Source: Rebecca billardiae RCC1528
Lineage: Eukaryota; Haptophyta
NCBI GenBank assembly: GCA_965240325.2
Contig: OZ251239.1
Span: forward strand, 1,364,001 to 1,428,000
Length of the DNA stretch: 64,000 bases
Direction of reading: 5' to 3'
Part shown: positions 52,446 through 64,000 of the stretch, one piece after another
Layout of the letters: each line of letters opens with the position of its first letter
Position numbering within the stretch: position 1 is the stretch's first letter
Notes under the pieces: generated by a model
What the model was told of the DNA's origin: nothing
What the model saw: only the letters and a program-made list of their open reading frames with translations
Databases searched by the model: none
Program-made: the position numbers and the translations under genes

Positions 52446-52891
52446 AGCACGGCGGCGCGAGCCGGCGCGGCGGCGGGGCCGCGGCCGCGAGCGCGGCGGC
52501 CGCGCCGCCGCCGCCGCCGCCGATGACGACGACGGCGACGACGACGACAGCGGGCTCGTGCGGCGGCGGCGGGGTCGGCGGCGGCGCGGCGCCCGCCGCG
52601 CACGCCTCGCGCCGCTCCAGCCCGCCGCGCGAGCACCCCTCCGCCGCGGACGCGCCGCCGGCGGCCATTCTGTGCGCGGAGGGGGAGGCGGAGGCTGAGG
52701 GTGCGCAGCCCCCGCTGGATGCGGCGTGGGCGCACGTCGCGTGGCTGAGCGCGCTCGTGCGCACCATGTGGCCGGTGATCGCCGCGGACGTGTCGGAGCG
52801 GCTGCAGGAGGAGATCCAGGACGCGATCGAGAAGGCCATCCAGGCGGACGCGGAGGGCAAGGGCGTGGGCGCCGACAAGGGCGGAGGCGGA

Positions 52892-52926
<35 letters not shown>

Positions 52927-55151
52927 AGGTGGCGGCGGCGGTGGGAGTGGCGTCGATGGTGGCGGCGGCGGGGCCGGCGGCGGCGGGGGCAGCGGCCCGG
53001 CCACCGCGCCGCCCTCCTCCTCCTCGGGCCAGCCGACGATGCGCAACTTCAAGACGCGGCTCAACCTGGGCACGCACCCGCCTGCGTTCGAAGCGGTGCG
53101 GCTAGCCACGCCCTCGGCGGCGCTGCGCGGCGTGCCGCACGCGTTCTGCGCGGAGGCGCGCGTGCACTGGGCGTCCGACGCGTCGCTGGTGGTGACCGCC
53201 GACGTGGGCCGCCGCCTCCTCTCCTTCTCCGTCTCCTTCGCGCTGCGCTCGATCGCGCTGCGCGGCGTGCTGCGTGTCGAAGGCGTTCCGCGACCCGCGC
53301 CGCCCTACCTCGGGAGGCTTCGACTTTCCTTCCAGGAGAGCCCGCACGTGATCTTCGAGCTCAAGGCGCTGGACACGCTGGACATCATGGAGTTCCCGTT
53401 CCTCGAGCGGTACATCTCCACCTTCTTCCGGCAGAACCTCTTCGCCGAGATCACCGCGCCCAACGCCGCCGAGTTTGAGCTGCACGAGGTGAGCCGCACC
53501 GCACCGCACCGCACCGCACAGCACCGCACAGCACCGCACAGCACAGCACAGCACAGCGCACAGCGCACAGCGCAGCACAGCACAGCGCAGCGCACAGCGC
53601 TGAGTGCCGAGCGTTCCGCACCGCGTCAGTGGCCCCCGCCCGCCCGCCTGAGCCCCCGCGCGCGCTCCCGCCCCGCGCTGGCCCGCGCGCCCCCCTCGCA
53701 CGCCCCCGCAGGTCATCGGCGCCGCCCAGCCGCACCTGCTCACGCTGCACCTGCGCTCAGCCGCACCACAGTGGCTCGCGGCCGCGGCCGACGGCACGGG
53801 CGTGGGCGCGCGCCGCACGCTGCGGCTGGTGGCGTCGCTCTCCGAGGTGGCGTACAAGGTGCACGAGGCCACGACGGAGGGCGTGCTCTGGACAGCGCCC
53901 GCCAGCGGGGGCGGCGGCGGCGCGTCGTCCGAGCCCGGCGGCGCGTCCGCGCCGCCGCCCGTCTCGTGGGAGGAGTGGGTGACGATGCCGGTGGTCGAAC
54001 CGGAGCGCACGCAGCTTGTGCTCAGCCTACAGGCGAGGGACGAGGTGGGCGGGTATGCGCAGCTGGCGAGCGCGACGCTGCCGCTGATCGGCGGGGACAA
54101 GCGGCGCGGCGGCGGCGGTGGAGGCGGCGGCGGCGGTGGCAGCGGCGGCGGCGGCGCGGCCAAGGCGGCCGCGAGCGGCGCCGCGGCGGCGCGCGCGGCC
54201 GCGGCGCTGAGCGCGGGCGCGGCCGCCGCCGCCGCCGCAGCCGCCGCAGCCGCGGACGCGGCCGCCGCGGCGCGCGCGCTCTGGGGCCCGCCGCTGCTGC
54301 CGGACGCGCGCGTGCTGCTGCCCTCGCCGAGCGGGGAGCGGATGCGCTCGGTGCGCGTCTTCATGCGGCCGACGCAGCCGACGCCCGCGGCCGCCGCCAC
54401 CGCCGCCGCGGCCGCGGCCGCGGCGGCCGCCGCGGCCGGCGGCGCCGCCGCCCTCTCCGCCGCGGCCGCGGCCGCGCCGCCGCCGCCGGACCAGCCAGGC
54501 TGGTGGCTCAGCCTCGGCGTGCAGATGTCGCGCCCGCCCGCGCCCGCGACCGCGGCTTTGCGCGCGCTCGGCCCTCTGCAGCTGCACGTCGGTGGGCTGC
54601 AGCTGCACGGCGTAAGTCCGGGCTCTCTGCTCTGCCTGGAGGTGCGGCTGGGAGGGAGGCGCGCGCCGACGCGCGCGATCACCGCGTCCGAGGCGGAGCG
54701 CTGCGTGTGGCGCGACTTCAGCGCGACGCTCGACGCGCGCAAGCCGCACGCGCAGCGGCTCACCGTCGCGCTGCTCGCGCCGCGCACCGCGCGCGCGCCG
54801 CCGCGCGGCACCGTGGGAGCCGCCGCGGCGCTCGGCGCGTCGCCGCCCGCCGGCTCGCCCGCCGGTCGCGCGGGCGGCGGCGCCGCCGCGCCGGGCGCCG
54901 AGGGCGCCGAGCTCGGCACGGCCACGCTCGACCTGCGCGAGCTCGGCGTGGGCGCCACCGAGGTGCGATGGCTGCCGATCCGGCTCGCGGACTCGGCGGA
55001 GGATGAGCCGGGCGGCGCGGCCGCGGTCGTGCGCGCCGAGCTGACGCTCTTCAAGCCGGGCGCGGCCGGGGGCGGCGCGGGCGGCGGCGCGGGTGGCGGC
55101 ACGGGCGGCGCGGGTGGCGGTGACCACCAGGCCGCGGGTGGCGCCGGCTGA
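44810..55151 (+). CDS. Giant lipid-transfer protein: two CRAL-TRIO domains, membrane region, SMP domain, C2-like domains
   Basis: Three exons, 44810-45498, 45643-53488 and 53712-55151, give exactly 3325 codons with stop; both introns are GT-AG. Domain order: CRAL-TRIO-like 1 (~40-230; RVALLVDMHATSLRAHFKPA); CRAL-TRIO-like 2 (~390-720; LLRDDSALRRFVLDSGGDL, RVSLLIDLHGVTISRFVFSA, LARVLVVNAPASFLAQAWGV); long Gly/Ala-rich spacer; several hydrophobic segments (~1510-2220; GLAWAALALLLIGGAGGAAY, TPFAALTLLTVGAAWVAGAH); SMP domain (~2590-2845; AHVAWLSALVRTMWPVIAAD, RNFKTRLNLGTHPP, YLGRLRLSFQESPHVIFELK, MEFPFLERYISTFFRQ); two C2-like blocks. SMP and Sec14 folds both carry lipids between membranes, and SMP proteins work at contact sites. 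A tethered lipid shuttle is inferred. Start ATG 44810 has a GCCATGG context; ATG 44723 is an in-frame alternative. Confidence 0.88.
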
Positions 55152-55462
55152 GGAAGCCGCCCCGCCCTGCTGACAATCATCATGGCCGCGCGAGCTAGAG
55201 TTGCACTACGACGGACTGCGACTACGCGATATGAGCGACGATGTTTAGCGATGCTGCGACGCAGCATGACTCGACGATACATCATGCTTGGCGGAGCGTA
55301 CTCTCGACGGTGCTCCCGACCGTGGTCTCCCGCTCGAGCGGCTGCCTGGTGGGCCCTGAGGCCAGCCCGACCCATCGGCGGGACGGCGGCCATCGTCAAT
55401 CGTCATCGTCGTCATTTTCCGTTTTTGCGTCATCATCATCGCAATTTATTTCAACGGAGTCC
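55152..55462. other. Intergenic, no gene seen
   Basis: Spacer with CATCGTCGT-type simple sequence, before the shortened copy E leader. Confidence 0.5.
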
Positions 55463-55507
55463 CTTTCGAGTAGCACGGCATACACTGCGTGGCTGACGCG
55501 CGCGAGG
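55463..55507 (+). promoter_or_regulatory. EsV-1-7 family leader, copy E (proximal part only)
   Basis: Only the inner block is kept (CCTTTCGAGTAGCACGGCAT … GTGGCTGACGCGCGCGAGG). The outer GGCGGCCTC block is missing, so the duplicated unit was cut here. Confidence 0.55.
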
Positions 55508-56695
55508 ATGCCCAGCATGTGCGGCCGAGCTGGCTGTGACAAGCGCGCGATATATGGCAAGCCGGGTACACGTGCCAGCCTCTGCGCTGCTCACAAGCTG
55601 GCCGGCATGGTGGACGTGAAGAGCCGCAGGTGCGAGCATGCCGGCTGTGACAAGCAGCCGTACTTTGGCATGCCGGGCGACACACGTGCCAGCCGCTGCG
55701 CCACACACAAGCTGGCCGGCATGGTGAACGTGAAGAACCGCAGGTGCGAGCATGCCGGCTGCCACAAACAGCCGTACTTTGGCATGCCGGGCGACACACG
55801 TGCCAGCCACTGCGCCACACACAAGCTGGCCGGCATGGTGGACGTGAAGAACCGAAGGTGCGAGCATGCCGGCTGTGACAAGCATCCTAACTATGGCACG
55901 CCGGGTGACACATGTCTCCGTCGCTGCGCTGTGCACAAGCTGGGTGGCATGATCAGCATGCGCGCCATGCGCGAGCGCAAGCGGGCTGCAGCCCCTGAGC
56001 CTCAGCAGGGCGGCAGCGCAAAGCGCAGGCGCGTGCAGCGGAACGGTGGCGGCACGGCTGCAGCAGCTGCCGCTGCTGCCAGCTCGCAGCCGCAGCCGCA
56101 GCCACCGAGGGCCACGGGTCGCGCTGAGGCTCACCCACCGCGTCGCCCCGCTGTCGCGAGCGGCAGCGGCCCGCGCAGCCGCGGCGATGGGCCGGGCAAG
56201 CGCGCGGGGCCGAGCAGGGCGCATGCAGCGCATACACAGCCCGCCCTGGGCACTGCCCCGCCTGCTGATGGGCCAGGCGGTGGAGGTGGCGGGGAGCATG
56301 CGGCAGATGCCCCGCTGCTCGGCCGGCTGGTCGAGCCCGCCGCGTCCACGCAGCACACCGACGCTGCTGCCGAGCTCGCCGCCGAGCGCGCCGCCACCGA
56401 GCGCATGCGCGCCGAGCTCGTGCGCGCGCGCATGCGGCTGCGTCTCGCCGAGCAGGCGGCCGACCCGTCGCACCTGCGCGTGCTGCGCTTGGTCATGGAG
56501 GGCGAGGCCGAGCCCGCGGGCGCCCAGCCGCGCGTTGGCGCACGCTCCAGTCCCGCGGCACAAGCTGATTCTGAGGACGAGCGCCATGCCACGCTGCAGT
56601 ACCTGCGCGAGCTCGAGGCGCGGGTGCGCGAGCCAGCAGGCGAGCAGCGACGTCGCGCGACGGCGTCGTCCGATTATTCCGCCGGCCGCGCGTGA
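55508..56695 (+). CDS. EsV-1-7 repeat protein, copy E (4 repeats)
   Basis: Intronless, 395 residues from ATG 55508 ([20 protein letters not shown]). Four repeats: unit 1 has X15 like copy C, units 2-3 are nearly identical ([20 protein letters not shown]), and unit 4 is diverged ([18 protein letters not shown]) with an extra Cys. The C-terminal region matches the other copies: [75 protein letters not shown]. The terminal [17 protein letters not shown] is copy-specific. It is the shortest member and sits just after the giant lipid-transfer gene and just before the longest microsatellites in the window. Confidence 0.87.
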   Translation: MPSMCGRAGCDKRAIYGKPGTRASLCAAHKLAGMVDVKSRRCEHAGCDKQPYFGMPGDTRASRCATHKLAGMVNVKNRRCEHAGCHKQPYFGMPGDTRASHCATHKLAGMVDVKNRRCEHAGCDKHPNYGTPGDTCLRRCAVHKLGGMISMRAMRERKRAAAPEPQQGGSAKRRRVQRNGGGTAAAAAAAASSQPQPQPPRATGRAEAHPPRRPAVASGSGPRSRGDGPGKRAGPSRAHAAHTQPALGTAPPADGPGGGGGGEHAADAPLLGRLVEPAASTQHTDAAAELAAERAATERMRAELVRARMRLRLAEQAADPSHLRVLRLVMEGEAEPAGAQPRVGARSSPAAQADSEDERHATLQYLRELEARVREPAGEQRRRATASSDYSAGRA

Positions 56696-56745
56696 CGCGA
56701 GACTGACCATCGTAGTCGATCGATCGACGATGATGATGACGCGCG

Positions 56746-59524
<2,779 letters not shown>

Positions 59525-59593
59525 GCAGTATCGTCGTAGTATATATATATGCGCGCTGACGACATCACCGCGGATTGTCGCGATGATCGACGA

Positions 59594-61877
<2,284 letters not shown>

Positions 61878-63419
61878 TCATTTGCCGCGGAAGGCAGCAT
61901 CGCCCGCGACGATCGCGGGCTCGACGTGGAAGTACCGCGCCGCGTTGCGGTCGACTGCGGCCTCGGCTGCGTCGTCTGTGCTCAGACTGCTCAGCGGCTC
62001 CGCCGCCCGGCTGTGGCTGTGGGCCTCGGCGCCGTCGCGGCTGCTGCTCCGGTGGCTGTGCGGGTGGCCGTGCCGGTGCGTGCCGCCGCTCTGCGGCTCT
62101 GGCGGCTCGGGCAGCCTGAGCTCGCCCGTCGCCGACCACCGCGTCGGCTGCGTCGCCTCGAGCGCCGCCGACTCGCTGGCCGGGTGTCTGGCGGGCGGCG
62201 CGGTCGCGGCCGCGTGGTGCGCGTGGTGCGCGGCGCGCGGCGGGAGCGGCGGGAGGCGCTTCGCGCCCATGCCGATCACGCTGGCCTGCGCGAACACGTT
62301 GTGCACCGAGTCGAACACGGGCGCGTCGCTCGCCACCGCGTGCAGCCGCCGCTCGAGCAGCAGGTGGCGCAGCGCCACGTCCAGAGGCCCCGCGGGGAGA
62401 GTGCCGAGCAGGTCGAAGAGCGCCGGCACCCGGTCCGTGTGCACGAGCAGCGCGGCGGTGCCGAGCGCGAAGGGCACGCGCTCCATCTCGAGGCCCGGCC
62501 AGCGCAGCGGGCTGCGCAGCGCGCCGCGCAGCTCCGCCGGCGTGTACAGCCGGCTGCCCGCCTGCAGCGCGGCGCCGCGCCCCTCGAAGAAGGCGAGCGT
62601 CCTCGAGTGGTTGAGGTTGCGACGCCGGCTCGAGTCCACCTTGGCCACGTGCAGCAGGGCGGGCGGGTAGTCGGCGGCGAAGGCGCAGTACGCGGCGCGC
62701 CAGCCGGGCACGGGCCGCGTGTCGTCCTCGAGCACGAGCACCACGCCCGTCTGCACCGCGCCCGAGCCCACGTGCTTCATCACGAGCCGCAGCGCGCGCA
62801 GGTGCGACAGGTAGTTGGACAGCTTCATGTCGCACGCGCTCGCGCCGGTGGAGACGTTGCCGTGCGCGCCGAGGAGCGCGGCGCCCTCGTACGGGTTGAG
62901 GTGGAGGCACTGCCCGCGCAGCACGCTCGCGCGCACGCAGCACTCCACGCCCACGCAGCCGCTCCCGCCGGACGACTCTGCGACCGCCGCCGAGCGCTCG
63001 CCCTCGCGCATCGCATCCGCGCACAGCTTGTGCTGCATGAGGGGCAGGAGCGGCAGCGGCACGCGCGTCGTGCCCGAGGGCGGCTCCGCGGGCTCGTCGG
63101 ACCGATCGCCAAGGCCCGCCCTCCGGATCGCGCGCCGCCACCCGCCGTGGGGCACCTCGACCGCGGGCACGCGCACCGGCCGGATGCCCGCGCGGATGAG
63201 CGCGTCTCGCGTCGCGAGATTGCGCTGCGGGTTGTCCCGGCGCGAGACGTAGTACGCCGTCAGCGGGTAGGGCACGCCGGACATGCACGTCCCGGGCGCG
63301 TCCTCGACGAACACGGACGGCGCCGTCAGCGCCCGCGCGCCCCAGGGCAGCGCCAGCAGCACGGCGAGCCGCCCGGCCGGCATCGTGCCGCCGACGACCA
63401 CCGGCGAGTTTTCGCTCAT
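61878..63419 (-). CDS. GT25-like glycosyltransferase, probably secretory pathway
   Basis: Intronless, 513 residues from ATG 63419 (MSENSPVVVGGTMPAGRLA). A second ATG at 63383 would start right at a signal-peptide-like MPAGRLAVLLALPWGARA. The fold pattern suits glycosyltransferase family 25 (LPS/collagen galactosyltransferase type): TAYYVSRRDNPQRNLATRDA near the N-terminus, MKLSNYLSHLRALRLVMKHV before the active site, then GVVLVLEDDTRPVPGW with the acidic EDD at ~231-233, and FALGTAALLVHTDRVPALFD. The C-terminus is His-rich (GGTHRHGHPHSHRSSSRD), possibly metal-binding. Acceptor and sugar are unknown; ER/Golgi location is inferred from the hydrophobic N-terminus. Confidence 0.7.
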   Translation of the reverse strand: MSENSPVVVGGTMPAGRLAVLLALPWGARALTAPSVFVEDAPGTCMSGVPYPLTAYYVSRRDNPQRNLATRDALIRAGIRPVRVPAVEVPHGGWRRAIRRAGLGDRSDEPAEPPSGTTRVPLPLLPLMQHKLCADAMREGERSAAVAESSGGSGCVGVECCVRASVLRGQCLHLNPYEGAALLGAHGNVSTGASACDMKLSNYLSHLRALRLVMKHVGSGAVQTGVVLVLEDDTRPVPGWRAAYCAFAADYPPALLHVAKVDSSRRRNLNHSRTLAFFEGRGAALQAGSRLYTPAELRGALRSPLRWPGLEMERVPFALGTAALLVHTDRVPALFDLLGTLPAGPLDVALRHLLLERRLHAVASDAPVFDSVHNVFAQASVIGMGAKRLPPLPPRAAHHAHHAAATAPPARHPASESAALEATQPTRWSATGELRLPEPPEPQSGGTHRHGHPHSHRSSSRDGAEAHSHSRAAEPLSSLSTDDAAEAAVDRNAARYFHVEPAIVAGDAAFRGK

Positions 63420-63599
63420 CACGCCACCAGGCCGCCAACAGTCGGGACGATTCGATTGTATTTGTAGTAGTAGGAAGCTAGTACAGACTGTACTATTGAA
63501 TAAGTATTGTAGCGACAGTGAAGCGAGACGGTGATGACTGATCTGAAGCAGCGCAGTAGTTGCGCGCACAAGTGTGCGCGGCGGCGGTGCCTTCCGGAC
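63420..63599. other. Short spacer
   Basis: 180 bp between the glycosyltransferase start and the end of the partial RCC1 gene, both on the minus strand. Confidence 0.4.
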
Positions 63600-64000
63600 T
63601 CACTCCACCGCCCCTCCGCGGCGCAGCAAGGGCAGCAGTTGCTGGGAGATCGGCGAGGGCGTGGCCACTGCTGCGCCGTCCTCGCCGGACTCTGGGAGCT
63701 GCACGGTGACGACGCTCGCAGACGCTGGGACCGCGCCGCCGTGGCCGAGCGCTGCCGTGTGCAGACCGCACGAGTACACTGCGCCCTCGGCCGTCACGTA
63801 CAGCGCGTGCTCGGCACCGAGCGCGCACGAGACCACGCGCTCGTGCGAGAGGGCGTGCACGCACACCGGTGACGGTGTCATGAAACCGAACATGAACACA
63901 TCGCCGAGCCCCAGTTGCCCATAGCGGTTCAAGCCAAACGTGTGCACGCTGCCGTCCGCGCCAACCACCGCGCTGTCGAGGACGCCGGCGTACGCGCGCA
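63600..64000 (-). CDS. RCC1-repeat protein, C-terminal part (cut by window edge)
   Basis: The frame is open to the right edge and stops at 63600-63602. It has SAVVGADGSVHTFGLNRYGQ LGLGD and ALYVTAEGAVYSCGLHTAAL, the same C-terminal blades as the genes at 11199-14514, but its last ~40 residues (SGEDGAAVATPSPISQQLLP) differ. It is a third member of this local RCC1 family. Whether it begins with an F-box cannot be seen. Confidence 0.85.
   Translation of the reverse strand, partial: RAYAGVLDSAVVGADGSVHTFGLNRYGQLGLGDVFMFGFMTPSPVCVHALSHERVVSCALGAEHALYVTAEGAVYSCGLHTAALGHGGAVPASASVVTVQLPESGEDGAAVATPSPISQQLLPLLRRGGAVE

Noticed and set aside
49181-53109. Antisense frames of 1200-1298 codons opposite the giant lipid-transfer gene
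   Set aside because: At ~75-80% GC, stop codons are rare in all frames. These frames are Arg/Ala-rich low complexity with no domains, while the sense strand has clear CRAL-TRIO and SMP motifs.

Overview
This is a very GC-rich nuclear segment from a eukaryote. Genes carry short GT-AG introns full of GC-rich, (GCAC)n-like low-complexity sequence, and a few introns are GC-AG. Proteins have long Gly/Ala/Pro tracts, and the spacers carry long (TA)n, (CT)n, (CA)n and (TATG)n microsatellites. The gene content (adenosylhomocysteinase with the plant-type insert, a PPR protein fused to a TrmB-like methyltransferase, EsV-1-7 cysteine repeats, F-box/RCC1 proteins) fits a unicellular alga. A haptophyte is my best guess, but the sequence does not prove the taxon.

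Layout. 1-6207: 3' part of a large gene ending in a bacterial-looking serine-hydrolase-like domain (G-Y-S-Q-G). 6888-9838 (-): RIO1 kinase in six exons, divergent from a small coiled-coil gene at 9997-10716. 11199-14514 (-): two tandem F-box/RCC1 genes, the first with an apparent frameshift; a third RCC1 gene is cut by the right edge. 14776-22812: a 17-exon ABCC-type full transporter whose reading frame closes exactly (1756 aa). 23.6-26.3 kb: a small hypothetical gene, then a roughly 1.8 kb stretch bounded by inverted repeats.

From 26.3 to 56.7 kb five members of one intronless family occur (26339-27724 -, 28391-30112 -, 39084-40505 +, 41377-42759 +, 55508-56695 +). Each has 4-9 copies of C-X4-C-X16-C-X2-H-X12, which matches the EsV-1-7 repeat, then a basic NLS-like stretch and a conserved acidic/basic helical C-terminus. 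The 5' leader is conserved too. Between the members lie housekeeping or RNA-related genes: PPR-TrmB fusion (30289-33141), adenosylhomocysteinase (33919-35508) and a SNAPC1-like subunit (36016-38085). There is also a 1.6 kb element with 275-bp direct terminal repeats enclosing a tandem hairpin array (42907-44506), and a 3324-residue predicted protein with two CRAL-TRIO domains, a membrane region, an SMP lipid-transfer domain and C2-like domains (44810-55151).

The right end is a less GC-rich, gene-poor, microsatellite-rich stretch (56.7-61.8 kb), then a GT25-like glycosyltransferase (61878-63419 -) and the partial RCC1 gene. The most interesting items are the EsV-1-7 expansion with its shared leader, the Sec14-SMP giant protein, the PPR-methyltransferase fusion, and the hairpin array with a compensatory base-pair change.
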